Shown here: piece by piece, positions 50,601 to 62,976 of the stretch
Layout of the letters: each line of letters opens with the position of its first letter
Numbering within the stretch: position 1 is the stretch's first letter
Notes under the pieces: generated by a model
Told to the model about the DNA's origin: nothing
What the model saw: only the letters and a program-made list of their open reading frames with translations
The model's database searches: none
Assembly: GCF_017562075.2 (NCBI RefSeq)
Contig: NC_054083.1
Location: 16,117,141 to 16,181,140, forward strand
Source: Anopheles merus
Lineage: Eukaryota > Arthropoda > Insecta > Diptera > Culicidae
Reading direction: 5' to 3'
Length of the DNA: 64,000 nt
Translations under genes and position numbers: made by a program

Positions 50601-53600
50601 CCCTTTGCATGGGTTTGTCTGCGCTGCGAATTACAAAAAAATTAATGAAAAAACATACCTTGGACCAGGTCATGCTAGCAAAGACAGATTGTTTTGTGCA
50701 GTGAAAAAATCTTACGAAGGATGTGTACATTGTCAGCCCACAGAGTAGGCAACGGCCCAACGGTAAGTAGAATCACATAGACGAATGGGATGGTGGGTAT
50801 AATTACAAAATAAAAATTTAATTAAACCATTCCACTCATTCTGCCGTCTGCCTATGCAGATTGCATCAGCATTCGTGTTCAGTGCAGGAACCAGCTCACA
50901 AAACTGACAGCAGTATAAGTCATTCCAAGTTTCGGCCTGGTTTGTAACTGGGCTCAATATATTAAACAAAGCCCATGTAAAAGGCTTTTGGGGTTCAAAA
51001 CTAAAAAACTAACACGCGTGGAGTATGACAGAAAAGATCAGGAAGATGAGAAGCAAATGCAAACGGATCCATTTGCATAGACCATCCGTATGTCAGTGCT
51101 GGAAATAATCTTTCCATTTTGCTGTGATTTTAACTGATATATATCAAGAGCCGCATGGCGTAAGCCTTTACTGCAGCTAGGCTGCACACATACGGTATAA
51201 TATCCGGCACTTACCTTCAGCACTGCCAACCGTGACGTTCGGGATACTTTTATCGTATGCCACTGTCCCATGGAGAGCGGGATCTCGCTCCTGCAAGAGA
51301 GGAAAGAAAGATGTGTAGAGTTGAAATATGTTGGTGCTAAATCATTGCTCTTCCATGCTGGTTTGTAAATGAATACAGTCACTAAGCAATCAGAGTACGG
51401 CTGTACGAACTTCAAGTGAAGATATCTAAGATAATATTTTCGCTAGGAGATTATGTTGGTGTTACTTTAACATCAGGTATGTATTTGATTAGGAATGTCT
51501 TATATTTTTCGGTTAATATTCATCTATCTTTTTGTTTTTTTTCAAAGGAAAGGTATATTTGATCAAAATGTTTTTGCCTCAAATTAATGTTCTCAAATTA
51601 ACATTCTAACACAGATATTAACCATTCCAACTGCTGAACATTGTAATTACATTGTGGTCATCTAAGCGGAACAATTGATCCAGATGCTCGTACAAGTTAA
51701 GCCAGGATCGCTTTGTTTGACATGACCAACAGAGGACGAGCTAGCTCCTCGCACTATTGTCCACCATGAGCGAGCTTTCACATTTTGTGCTGTAATATTT
51801 GCGGTACAAAAACAATTACCTTTTATCCTTGTATTACAAGGGAATGAAGTACCGCCCGATCTACACGACGGAACAGTCCGAATAAAGCTAAACCCAACCC
51901 CTTCAAAAGAGCACGGGCTCACCGAATGTGTTGCCCTGTACCGTGTTTAGATCACTCACACGTTCTACACAAACCATCCGAGAAACTCCGGATCGTACAG
52001 GAAGCAGTGACCACAGAACCGCTGGCACTATTATGAAGAGTTTTTCCACTCGCCATTTCCACTCGCCATTTTTTTGGCAATGCGGCCTCGACTGCAGCCG
52101 ATGTACAATCGTTACTGCACTGGGTCGCAAGCGACCAAAGATGCACATCCCGGCCCGGTGGATACGGTGCGCGAACGTTCCTCATATGCGAAACCTCCTA
52201 CGTGCAACTTTACGCTAGCTTCCGTCGAAAACACTCGAGGAAATAATAGTTTAATGGCTTTTCGAGCTGGTACAGTCACGAATAAATTATATTTCTGAAA
52301 CACGTTCCACTTCGTGGTGGCCCGGGGACCAAATGAAGGACCTCTTTGCCATTCGCACCGGGCCAAGGGTGTAGATAAGCAAAGTTTTATCAGCGCTCGG
52401 TACACGATTGTTCCCTCTCTTCTGCTGGCTTTTCTTTACTCTTGTCTTTTGTTTGGGCCGCACTTTCTGCGTGAGCGCTTGCTAATATCTTCCCGGAAGC
52501 TGAATGAACCATTAACGCTGTCGAGTGCAGCACCGTTTCGTGAATTATTCTGCGTCTTTTGCGCTGTAAAAATAGATTGTTTTGCTTTGTGCTCTGTGCA
52601 CTAACCGAGCGTGTAAAGCATGGCGCCGGGAGGAGTGGGTAATGAATTTGAACTAATTGGAGATCTGCTTGACAGTCGGTTGTTTATTTGAGGATTGCAA
52701 ATAGATGTGCTCTAAGGTAAGAATTGATTGAAAAAATTAATTAAAGTATCATTACAAGTAAATAGAATAGAAAAAAAAATGCTCCATTCATTGTTGTTTT
52801 ATATAAAAATACACAAGATGAAGGCAAAATTAAATAAGAATGCTCTTTTAGATACAGCTTTAAAACTAACATGAACTTGATATAACTATAATTGAATAAA
52901 GTGAAATACCATTAAAAGCAACTAAATCTTGGATATACATAAAATACAATCACAGCAACTAAAGCAAATAAAAGTGGGCATTTCCATTTGCCTCATTTGT
53001 CACCGTACACAACACGATTAACGTTTTTGCGGTTACCATACAAAGTGTGCACTCTCGCAATCTTTTCCCCACAGTTGAAGAACCCCAAAACAACTAAATC
53101 CGGGCACGGCGTTCATGAGACTCCAGGGACAATGGGCTATTTGTTCATCTCACCTAGGCGCAGGCTGATGAGGATTTGGTGGCAGAAACGGAACGATTAA
53201 ACGTTACCAGCCTGTACAAACTCCCACAGCTAGCTGGAACGTTCGTTCATACCGTCTGGATGCACACCGAAAACAGTTGCGCTTGGGGAGATCGGAATTG
53301 AAATTTTAATTAAATTCCATCCATCCACCCGGATCGGGTTTGTTCTGACCTGCGGACGCTCGCGTTGCTAATGACTGCTCGCGAAAGTAGATTAAATTCG
53401 CGCATTAACATCAATCAACGCGTCGCAAAGGATTATCGGACCGATGGCGTGCCATAGTCGCGCTGCGAAGGTGGTTTAGTAACTGCGAACTTCTAACAAA
53501 TCGTTCCCGACTTGTATGCAAACGTGCTGAAGGTGTAATTAATTTTTATTTTTAAGTGCCACTGCAAAAGCACTGACAGCACCAACCGACTCGAGGTGTT

Positions 53601-56600
53601 TTGTGGCTGATACTTAAGGTACAAGCGTAATGTACATTTCGTGACCTTTGTTTGTCCCTCAAACTAGTTTGCAAAAAGAGCGTCAAAATGATCAAAACGT
53701 TCATCAATTTCATTCACAAAAGTGTTCGTTCCGAGTAGCAGAAGGTCGACGAAAGTTTCACTTCCAGTGGGAAGGAGTGCAGCATGGAACAGGCTCTCCA
53801 TTTGCAGCTAAACGCACCCGCGAATGAATGCAATTTAAATATGTAAATGCTGGCCAGTTTTTGTGCCCTTGTCCACCATTTTCTCAAGATGCACATTTCC
53901 ATTCCCACCGGTTCATCAACAGCAAACGAACACTTTCCATTTTCCACCGTCACGTTAAAGGATCTTTTTAACCGATCGTCATCGCGAACCGGTGGCAAGG
54001 AAAACGATGTCCATTAGTTGATCAACTGTCTTTTTTTTTTCCTCAAGAGAAGTGCCTTTGCTTGGTAGCAAAAGTAAAAAGTAAAACAGGAAGAACGAAA
54101 ACCGAAACATCAAACTCGTTTACTGAACGTTCGTGACAGTTTTCACACCGCCCTTGCGTGCTGGTGAAAAAGAGCCGGCACGTAAATTAGATAAATTCTT
54201 CCCACCTTCTTCCCGTTCGACGAAAGGAAGCTAGGGACGCCCTCATTTGATGGGAAAAATGATGGCCTTTCCCCTCCCGTGTTCCACAACCTTCTTGATA
54301 TGGGGGCCTCCAAGTCCAAAGGGGAAGGCGTTAGGAAACTCGCTCGCCTCATTTGCACAGTTCCGCATGGCTTTCCGCATTTTAACGACACGCAGTCGAT
54401 TGGGGCTCAGGCAATCGACGATGATGGGGTAGCTGCCTTCCAAAAACTCTCTCCCCTGTTTCTTCCGTTTGCACCCTCATCACTAACCTGACACCGCCCG
54501 CCAGCTCCGTTCGTGCGAACTCATTAAACTTAAATAAACATCGATATTATCATTCATTTAGTAAAGTTTTCAAATTATTTCCTGCCTTCGTATGGCTGTC
54601 GCTTTCTTTCTTTCTTTTTTTGTACGTTGCTGATGGAAGAAGCAAGAAAGATGACCATAAAATTGGAAGCGTTTCATCAATTGAATCGACTGCTTTATGG
54701 TCGACAGTAGCCGGCGAAGGAGGGGGAATGATTTTTACTTCATTCTTTAATGAAAAGAAAAGAAGTAATGATGCCGCTTTTCGCTTTTCGCATAATAAAT
54801 AGGCAACACTTTTTCAGACTTCCCTTTTTTTGCTTAGGCTTGTTGTAACTTGGCTAGGCTAATTTAGGCTTGATGATGAATTTAGGCTATTGATTACATC
54901 TCACCTTGCATTGTAATGAAAGTGAAATAATATTAATCGACAGCCATTTTCTCCACCAAAAAAAAACATTACCATTTTGGAAGAAATTTCAAATGTGTTT
55001 AATTTTGATCATAAGGTCGATAAAATTTTAACTTACAATAATTATTTTTATTTAAATGTAAATACTGTAAATACTATCTATTTCTACAACAACAACATGC
55101 ACATAAAAATATCACTACATTAATGTACCTGGTGAAAAACTAAACAAAACTATAAAAAATGTGTATAAAGATATAATTCACATTATGTTTTAACATAAAA
55201 TGTTAGATAAACTAAACTTTCTGCTGCTTCTTGCGAAGACATTCGATGTACCAATTCAAAGGGTGTGCGATACTGAAATATTTTACTAACTCTATGGATT
55301 TGTAAAAACAAAAAAAATAAAAGGAATTGCTATTTGGTGACACAAATTGCAAATGACACCAAATGAAGACCATACAAATCAATTTTCCAACCAAATTTCG
55401 AACTGAGAACTCTATGTCTAAATGATTCGAGCATAGCTTGAATACATTTTTATATTCATGTCGAATGCGAATATCTCGCATGCGTCCATTCTGTATTAAG
55501 AAGAAATGACCCGGTGAGATCAGCAAATTAATTTTACGGAAATACAAGGTATACCATTTTGAGATTAAACAATCTAACCACTCGTAAATATAAAGAATAT
55601 CACGCTAAGATTAAACGGCAGACATTAACACTCAAATAATAAGAAATACTGGACATATCATAAGCAGCGTCTAAAGGATGCTATAAAACATAAAACAAAA
55701 TTATACTAGTTTTACACAATATCGAGAATAGACGACAGACAATGGCCCTGAAATCAGTAACTCTTATATTTTTCAAACCCTTATTTCTTTCAACATTCTT
55801 CTCTTGACCTATGACGAAATCGAAATTGTTCAATTTCTATCCAAACAAATCAACTAATGCTTTTTTTAAGTAGTCATCAACTAACATATTCGTTAGCCTA
55901 AAATGCATCATACCCATTCCCTAAAAGTCACTTCCAATGCTGCATCATCGTTCAACGATCTTGACATCGCAAACCATTTTTGAAAGCAATTTCTTTCATA
56001 GACATCAACTGATTTGATTAGGAGCGGCATTGGAAAACTCCACACGAGCTCCCCGGAACACGGAAAGGTATCGAAGCGAATAAGTTCATCATGTCGGTAT
56101 GAATCGATTCACATATCCATCATTCCCAAAGCCCATCATCATCAGCGTCAGTTTTACAGGGGTAGATGTGAATTAACGCTGGAAACTAGCCCAAAACGCC
56201 CAATCCTCGTCCCCACAAACGCTTCGCTGGAACCGAGTGCCAGGGACTTGTCCGGGGAAAAAGGATTTGATTGCAATTTAAAAGTCGTTTCTTCCCGGTT
56301 CCCGATTTCCCGACCGGTTAGGCTGCACAGTGCATGGTGCGAATGGAGGAACGGAGTCCGACACTCACCTGACGGTTGCTGGCCCGCTGCCCAGATCGTA
56401 CGTGAACTCGACGTGGCCCATGTTGAGGCAGAGCGAAATGTAATCACCATACTCGTGGTGCCCGCTGTACAGCAGCAGCCCGTCCTCTAGCAGCGGCTTG
56501 ATGATGATCTGTCGGACGAAGCAGGCGTATTATGGGGTGTAAAGGTGAGGAAAGCCGGAACGTGAACGGCATCACAGGTATCACAACGGCCGGTTTGGGA

Positions 56601-57083
56601 AAAGGTGGGATCGATTTCAAATGCATTTTCCGGTTGGTTTGTTTGGGCAGCAAAATTGATTGCCATTCACCCGTTCCGGATCGTGGCGCGGGGAGATAGG
56701 GGCGGGAGGTAGGCACGGGTAAGAACAGTTCGGTTAGATTTGGCAAAATGGCAAGTGCGATTGGAGACCAGCAGCATTTAGTGAGGGTAGGGGAGGAGGT
56801 ATTGAGTGAAGGGGTTATTGTGGGAGACACGGACCGCGTGTTGGCGATAATGATCCCGATGCCGGAATGATTATGTGTCGGTGGTAGCGGTCGGTGTCGA
56901 TGAACGCCCGGGTTGATGCAGGAACGGGTGATTGAATCGAATGTTGTGCAGAATGGGAAGGTTGTGAGGGGGTGGATAATAATGGTATAGCGATGTTTAT
57001 TTGCAGTTGCGATTCATTAGCGAAACAATCAGCGGCCGCAGTAGTCGTGGTTGGTTAGGGGCCGGATGGCAGAACAAGCCGTT

Positions 57084-57158
<75 letters not shown>

Positions 57159-60100
57159 CGCCGCGACGGCCCATCCAATCGTGGTGGACATACAGCAGCA
57201 CAAGCAGTTGACAAAAGAGACACAAAAGAGATGGATTAGAATCAGTCGATTTGTGCCGCGTGTAAATGTATTAACGCACAAGAACGTGCCATATAATAAT
57301 GAACAGTGAAACGCAGCAACATTATCTTTGACAGTGTTTGGTTCGATAAGTTAATCAGTGTTTCAAATGACACAAACGTCCATACAACTGCACAGCGCAT
57401 AGCTTGTCGCTCGATGCTTACTAATCCGATAGCTTGCGAGTGTGAATAAATTGACAATTTACATACTCGGTCTATTGGACCATTCTCGTGAATTGGACAT
57501 AATTTAACAACTGTACGTTAGTTCCGTTACGGTGCTTTGTTTTGCCTACATGTATATGTGCGTGTGTGGATTAATTAGACCTCAAATTGGTAAACACCTT
57601 TGATTTATTATTGTTTGAGTGTATGTTTTTGAAGAGTTGCTCAAAAAAGGGATTTGAGTGCTTTTAATTTAGCCATGCTAATGAGTTGCAATGCATTCGT
57701 GTGTCCAAACGATTAGGGCATTAGGGAGTCTATAAATGTTAATTGAGCATGAGCCTTTAAGCCTGGATTTGGCATTTGGCAACAGGAAAGTGTTAGAAAA
57801 CTGTCATTGATAATGTTGTTAGTTATGTATTAGTTATGTATCATTTAAACTTATTCCATTCAAAATAAAACGTTGTTAAATTAAACAAATGTACCTTAAG
57901 CTCGAACCAAATAATGCAGCTATCGCCCAGTGGAGCATATCGTAGATAAGAAGATCCGTTGAATGAAGGCACCTTTGAGGAACAGATAAAAGAAAAAAAA
58001 GTTTTTATGATCGTGTATGTAAACAGCAAAATTTGCTACATATGTACTTTTGAAAGTCGTTTGCTATGATCAAGCATCTATATTCAAATTATTTTACACA
58101 TGATTGAAATATGCATCAACGTGATAGAAAATTTTGGTTTTAGTACTTAAAGGTTTGTTTTTAAAATTCGAATGGCAATTGCGGTACGGTACGTTTCGAA
58201 AACATTTGTGATGATTCCGGTGATTTTTTTTACAAACTTATTAATGTGTGTGTAATGATTCTTTTTAAATTAAACTCATCATTTTGATATATTTTTGTAC
58301 ACTAATTATTTTTTTGCATCATTCCATTCATTTATGAATTATTTATGAAAATATTTAAAGATAATCATTGCAACCTTGCAAATCATTTATACACAAATTC
58401 TCTTTTGATTAGCAAAATAATGTGTAAAAAAAAATTAATACGTTTTTCATTGAAAATTCTTTTATTTCTATCCAAGACTTAAAGGCTAAAAAAATCACCA
58501 ATGAAAAACAAAACAAAAATACAAAGATCAACGATTTGCTTGCACTTTGCCACCGATTGGTGAGGGTGCTCTGTCAGTAGTTTGCTTTTTTTTTCGGTTC
58601 ACCTCGTACACGCTACTTCTCTATTAATCACGTACCTGTAAATCCAGTCGCATCTCGCATAAATCACCGCCAAATCCCAGCGGACAGAGACAGATGGCAC
58701 CGTCATCCGACGGCAGACATTTACCGCCGTGTTGGCAGGGATAGCGACTGCACCGATCGGTTATGCATTCCTCTGCACGATTCGTGATCCCGGCATTGGT
58801 CGCGGTCGTGAAAAACAAGGCACGACGGGGGAAAGACGCGAACGCAGTGTGTGTGAAAGAATGTGGCAACCCATTTCCAGCGCCAGCAACAGTACCAGCA
58901 GTACAAGCAGCATTATCATGATGATGTTTCCATATTTTTCATTTCCCATTATTCAGTTCACCGTCCGTTTTGAGCGATGTACACGTGTACACGATGGGTT
59001 GGAATAGCGCCGAACAATGTTTACGTTGTGATGTGTGGGGTTTTTTTTTTGCAGTTGTTGTTTCATGAGTTGTGTTTCATTTTTCCATTATTTATTATTT
59101 GATCCCGGGGCATCACCAGCATCATCGTCGTCATAGCGCCACATCACCGGATGCATAGGGTTGAAGGTAAATTTATGTTGAGGGTAAATTGAAGAGGGAA
59201 AGAAGAAAGATAGAAGAAGAAAAATAAAATATCAACTAGGTATATTGTTCAATGGAGTTGAGAAACCGTGCTGGTGAACGTAATTTTTGACATACAATTA
59301 TCCCGCCCTCTACGTATGTTTCACCACACAAAGCACACGCCAGGGGCCATTTATTCTACAGCAAGGGATAAATACAAATGATTACGGGAGAACTATGCAA
59401 GACAATAAAAAAGTAAAACATCCTGCACAAAAGAAAGCAAAAACATTTTCCGCGCGGGAATGTAAGCGAAACAAATTGGCAGCTACGGTTTGGCCTATGG
59501 AAAAATTTCGGGAAGAAAAATTAATTATCATTTAATTAAATTGTAACGCAGTGCGATCATCGCTTGCAGCGAAACAAAAAATTGTCTTCAACCCGGGCCA
59601 AACCAACCAAACGGGCAAGAAACGGAATGAAATGCGCGGGAATAAGGCCTGCAGTCGTAAAACCCCGGCAGGGAGAATGGCGCCTTCGCTTAATTCAGTT
59701 ATCTCTCCGGACGCTCCCACGAATCGCGCTCTTTTGCACGACGCTCCGCACCCGTTTTCTGTTGGGTGTTGTGTGCTAATGGAAATGAAGTTTAAAATTA
59801 AGATGAACAAAAACTGCAGTAAACTTAGCTACACAACATCATGCGAATGAACCGGTTGTGGTGGAAAATGGTACCACGTTTAAGTTTTCCGCCATTGGGT
59901 TCGCTGTGACGCAAAAGGACTTCGTTGCATCATGCGACAAGTGAGAGAAGAGAGCAAGGAAAGGTAAGGCAAAGGACAGTAAAGGGTGTGAATGTTTCAG
60001 AACAAGAAAGTTTACCGGTGGCCGGTAGAAAGAGTCATAAGAAATCAGCATCCTCCGGGAAGACGCAAAAGTCTTTCCTGGTCAGTGCCTCTTGAAATAC

Positions 60101-62976
60101 GGAATAAACTAATTTGACAGGAAGTTTATTTAAGCTCGCGGGGGTTTTCTGTAGCTTAAAGCACATAATGAAACTAAAGGTAACAAGTATTTATTTTTAT
60201 ATGATGGTAAGACCAGTTAGACTCGAGAGGAACATGATATAATAGTAGTGCAATTAATTCATAATTGAGAAATGCAAAGTGCGTAAGAATCATATAAATG
60301 ATAATGTTGTGTTAGTTCTTATAGAAACGGCAATTTTTTGTTCCACTGTATGGTGGAGACGCATGGTCAATGTATAACGGTATTACAGCGGTCAGCAAAG
60401 GCAAAAGCGGTCCATTGCAACATTAAATCGGGCTCGCTAAACGATTTTCCTGATATTTAAAGATGAGAAGAACCTATTCATATACAAATCACTAAACGTC
60501 TTTTAGTATGACATTTAATTCCGTCTAACTCTTCCTAATTTAATTACTGTTAGATGGCTTGGCAGACTAATCTCTATGGTCGCAATTAATTTTCTCGTAT
60601 GTAACACTTACAATGTTTGTGCACCATAATGAAATGTGCATTTCAAAGCAGAAACGAATACAAAAACCAATAATGACCCAAAATTCTTAAAATTATCTAA
60701 ATGTACGTTTGTCTCAATAATTTTTCAGTCGTTAACGCTTTTGTACTATGTTGACTACCTGCAAATTTTGTGGGACATCTTGGTTATATGATATAATTAC
60801 AGAATGTAAACAACAATATCACTAGTTCCGTTGCTAAACATCATTTACTAATTAAATGATTTATAAAATTTTATAATGTAATAATTCAAGTGCAAAAATA
60901 AGTAAATAAATGCTTTCTCCTGACTCGCGGCTCTCGATCATTTACTAAACATGGCCCTTTACCTCAAAAGTTTGTCGACCGCTAGTATAAAACATTGAAG
61001 ATTTACACCATACCTGTCTTTGGGATCCTGACAACTTATTTGCGATTTTTTTTATATTGCTGTTATTTATTAACTTTTCGTTCGTTCACTGCAATTCATT
61101 GCCTTTTGCTTTCAATTTCACCTTGTATGATTCGACTCAGTATGTTATTTTAAGTATTAATTAAGTATTCATGTTTCCCGTTACTCCTGAATAAAAAAAG
61201 TATTCATGTGGATCACACATCCGATGAATTAAATAGATAAATAGAACACCAAAGTATATAAAGTAACCATCAGTAACCAGTAAAGTAACTAACTACGCTC
61301 TTTTTTTAGAACAAAATAGTAAGTGTGAAATTTCCAAGAGAAAGATTTGATAAAATGACACATAATATTATAACAAACACAACTCACTACTTTTTTTTTG
61401 TCAATTATGTGAGTATAAATGGAAAGAATATGATTTAAATTGTGATTGATAACCACAATTTGCGCCGGGTTAATACGGCCAGGCCGTAATAAAAAACAAA
61501 CAAACAACAAACACAATGTGCGGTGAGTAGCGAAAAAGAGACATCCCATGCACTATGCTTCCAATAGCATTATTAATCTTAGGGTTTTTTTTTGTTTTAT
61601 AGTCTATGAAATGATATTACATACAACAAATGATGTAGTAAAGATAAATAACACCGTTTCAGACAGCAATCAAGCCGTGCGACCGCTATGCCTAAAGGCG
61701 TACGGCAAGATTGGTACATTAGGAAAACTGATACTGATATTTTAATCCCTTGAATTGAATTCTCGCTTTATGCGCTTCACGATCGATGGTACCAGACTTC
61801 TTACTTGCAACTCGATAACAGCTGAAAAACTTATTTAGCTACAGTGCGCGTGCGTTCTTCTCCATTTGTGAAAGTGTGTGTTTGGGTTTTTTATCCTCGG
61901 ATTTCATATTTAATTCTTTATATGATGATGATGATAAGTTCCACCTCTTACTCCAACACAGGTTTGAGAAGGACGAAAGTATCTATAAGATAATTCTACT
62001 CTAATAGTTGTTACGAAATAAATAAAAAAACGAGCAAGTGGTGGCTTCGAAAAACTCTCAGAGGAACCGTTCGAATCATACACACACCCAAGATGACCAA
62101 CATAGTTTCATCAAGAAAAAATGAGTCATACTCCATCGAATACAATGGTATTCCCTACAATGGTATATCGTCAACCGGGCTGAACTGGTTCTGTCTGAAA
62201 TGTCAAAACCAATTGCTACAATAAGATGGCCATTCCATGATACCGCGAGAAAAATACACGCTGAGCGTTATAGCAAAACAATGGAGAGAGAAAAATTTGC
62301 ACTTCAATACGGATCACTGCTTTTAGTTGAATGCGTTCCCGCCTTGAAGGTGTCTGCTCTCAGATTGCCCTATCATGCGGCAGTGTTCCCTTTGTCGGCG
62401 ACTTGTTTTCCATCTTGAATTGTTTGTATAATGTACTTTGTTTGAATTTGTGTTTCCATTTAGACGTATTTACCATCCCGCAGAAAAGTTTTTCCAGTTT
62501 GGATACACAGGAAAGCAAATACACACGGTCGATTTATGCCTTGGGGCGGAATGTGTCAAAATATAAAAAAGAACACAAAATATGCAACAACAAAGCGTAC
62601 GGGGAAAAAAGAATGTGCCATGCGTAAGTGAGAAAAGCTTTCAAATCTACCAGTTCGTGTATTTGTAGGTGGTTTGTTTTTCACGCTAAAAGAACACATT
62701 CTAACGCAACCGCTAGTGGTAGCTTGGAAGCTTCTTTTCGGTCGGTTTCTTTTTCCATGTTATGTTGTCGGCAAACTTTTACTTACGGATATCGAATCCA
62801 TGTGACACGTCGCCGAGTGAGCCCTGCTGGAAGTTGTAATCGTGATCATTAGCGACAAACTTTCGTATACATCCGGTGAAGCCGGTGCTGACGGGAAGCT
62901 TCCGGTCCAGGCCAGTGATGTTGCCGTACCCGCCGAGGAAAACTGGCTCACGGAAAGTGATACGCGAAAACAGGCC
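30828..62976 (-). CDS. EGFLAM: Pikachurin/EGFLAM-like LamG-EGF matrix protein, 5' end off the right edge
   Basis: Ten exons on the minus strand: 62976-62787, 58772-58636, 57972-57895, 56508-56369, 51290-51215, 50332-50180, 48307-46128, 43527-43426, 42075-41972 and 30982-30828. They total 3315 bp in one frame, 1104 residues plus stop TGA at 30828-30830. Domain order: end of LamG1 (residues 1-60), EGF (64-105), LamG2 (about 109-265), EGF (about 280-320), acidic low-complexity linker (about 320-920), LamG3 (about 920-1104). The diagnostic junction GCIQKVDINDRTI...NVENCPHACVARPC closely matches pikachurin (EGFLAM), and the alternation LamG-EGF-LamG-EGF-LamG is shared by pikachurin and agrin. Family role: secreted matrix ligand of dystroglycan through the LamG domains, at synapses. 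Probable orthologue of Drosophila SP2353. The signal peptide, FN3 and first EGF/LamG exons expected for the family lie right of the window. No vertebrate has the long linker, as far as I recall. Confidence 0.93.
30983..41971. other. 11-kb terminal intron of the pikachurin-like gene
   Basis: Mostly AT-rich with GC-richer islands at 30990-31560, 32130-32640, 35600-36300, 38200-38530 and 40380-40620. Scattered open frames include 40222-40632 plus (136 codons) and a Cys-rich minus frame at 38199-38417; neither is recognised. CT microsatellite at 38616-38679. Confidence 0.5.
38616..38679 (+). repeat. CT dinucleotide microsatellite
   Basis: About 30 CT units with a few A interruptions, in the 11-kb terminal intron of the pikachurin-like gene. 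Confidence 0.95.
41972..42075 (-). CDS. EGFLAM: pikachurin-like exon: LamG3 late strands
   Basis: 104 bp. NSQDGTLKVDGGKPITRRSP then GKLRQLNTDTGLYV. LKVDG and TGLYVGG are LamG signatures. Acceptor AAACAG, donor GTAAGT. The last codon (Gly) is split across the 10,989-bp intron that follows. Confidence 0.95.
42076..46127. other. two pikachurin introns flanking the LamG3 core exon
   Basis: 1350-bp and 2600-bp introns on either side of exon 43426-43527. Generally AT-rich; several short frames on both strands without recognisable products. Confidence 0.5.
43426..43527 (-). CDS. EGFLAM: pikachurin-like exon: LamG3 core
   Basis: 102 bp. YLHLRYNLGSGEINIKYNST then KVSDGLWHRVRAL; NLGSG and GLWHRVR are LamG strand motifs. 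Acceptor AACACAG, donor GTAAGT; codons split at both ends rejoin as Gly and Arg. Confidence 0.95.
46128..48307 (-). CDS. EGFLAM: pikachurin-like giant exon: EGF, acidic linker, LamG3 start
   Basis: 2180 bp, 726 codons plus two bases, open throughout. The first 60 residues finish LamG2 (VDINDRTIAI) and form a short Cys-rich EGF (NVENCPHACVARPCGPLAKC, YECQC, RQC). About 600 residues of acidic and low-complexity sequence follow. The last 62 residues start LamG3 (ACFTGTDSYFHYSD; ANGLILWTGR; DDFLSLGIEN). Acceptor TTTTCAG, donor GTAAGT. The exon boundaries match those of the conserved domains, so the linker is an expansion inside one exon rather than an added exon. Confidence 0.94.
46316..48121 (-). 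other. disordered acidic/His/Gln linker in pikachurin-like protein
   Basis: Roughly 600 residues between EGF and LamG3. It has two long Asp runs (DDDGDDDDDDDDG near 47820-47860 and DDDDDDDGDDDD near 47231-47275), acidic tyrosines (EGYNDYYQSDD), a basic RNRRR site at 47753-47767, a His cluster (HHHQHHDH, near 46590-46620) and a Gln/His tract (QRQQQQHEQHEQHQQQ, near 46400-46450). It contains no cysteines and few Ser-Gly pairs, so glycosaminoglycan attachment is not strongly suggested. Repeated GAY codons make it prone to repeat expansion. Confidence 0.85.
48760..49490. repeat. two diverged direct copies of a 300-bp unit
   Basis: The segment at about 48760-49060 and the one at about 49150-49490 share an ordered set of words: GAGCAATTTGTAGTGATAG / GTGCAATTTGTGGTGGTAC, then GATGTGTTTTAATGRATTTA, then GTTATGGTACCTAGAGTCGT / GGTATGGTTCCTATAGTCGT. 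An old tandem duplication or paired insertion, in a pikachurin intron. Confidence 0.55.
50180..50332 (-). CDS. EGFLAM: pikachurin-like exon: LamG2 end
   Basis: 153 bp, 51 codons, phase 0 at both ends. Starts IDQLPEVMTVSPNGFWHLSL, carries SLYLGGIHN and ends FAGCIQK with the LamG C-terminal Cys. Acceptor CGCACAG, donor GTAAGC. Confidence 0.95.
51215..51290 (-). CDS. EGFLAM: pikachurin-like exon: LamG2 middle
   Basis: 76 bp; reads SEIPLSMGQWHTIKVSRTSR then LAVLK. The GQWHTIKVSR motif is a LamG hallmark. Acceptor TTGCAG, donor GTAAGT. The intron upstream is 5078 bp. Confidence 0.95.
51291..56368. other. 5-kb pikachurin intron, nothing recognised
   Basis: Alternates AT-rich blocks with moderately GC-rich blocks (51660-52560, 53000-54500, 56010-56360). 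The latter give overlapping frames on both strands, typical of composition rather than genes. Confidence 0.5.
56369..56508 (-). CDS. EGFLAM: pikachurin-like exon: LamG2 core
   Basis: 140 bp. DGLLLYSGHHEYGDYISLCL and HVEFTYDLGSGPATVR are classic LamG strands (DGLLLYS, D-x-ISL, DLGSGP). Acceptor CGACAG, donor GTGAGT. Confidence 0.95.
57084..57154 (+). repeat. long GT dinucleotide microsatellite
   Basis: 71 uninterrupted bases of GT in the 1386-bp intron between LamG2 exons; reads (CA)n on the transcript strand, where such tracts can bind hnRNP L-type splicing factors. Confidence 0.97.
57895..57972 (-). CDS. EGFLAM: pikachurin-like exon: LamG2 start
   Basis: 78 bp, 26 codons, phase 0 at both ends: VPSFNGSSYLRYAPL then the first beta-strand ending WFELK. 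Acceptor CTCAAAG; donor GTACAT is non-ideal but frame-consistent, and FELK|IIIKPLLEDGLLLY reads through as a standard LamG strand. Confidence 0.88.
58636..58772 (-). CDS. EGFLAM: pikachurin-like exon: EGF domain
   Basis: 137 bp. Six-cysteine EGF: ECITDRCSRYPCQHGGKC then ICLCPLGFGGDLCE. CPLGFGG..C is the typical EGF end in this family. Acceptor GTGCAG, donor GTACGT. Intron upstream 4014 bp, downstream 663 bp. Confidence 0.95.
58773..62786. other. 4-kb pikachurin intron, nothing recognised
   Basis: Poly-T runs, AT-rich DNA and a GC-richer patch at 59570-59990. No repeat family or gene identified. Confidence 0.5.
62787..62976 (-). CDS. EGFLAM: pikachurin-like exon: end of LamG1
   Basis: 190 bp, phase 0 to phase 1. 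GLFSRITFREPVFLGGYGN is the late beta-strand of a LamG domain; GFTGCIRKF holds the conserved C-terminal Cys. Acceptor CCCCTGTAG, donor GTAAGT. The tail ends GDVSHGFDI and joins the next exon as GFDIQEC. Confidence 0.93.

Noticed and set aside
57001..57309. Frames made of Cys-Val or His-Thr repeats
   Set aside because: Translations of the GT microsatellite.
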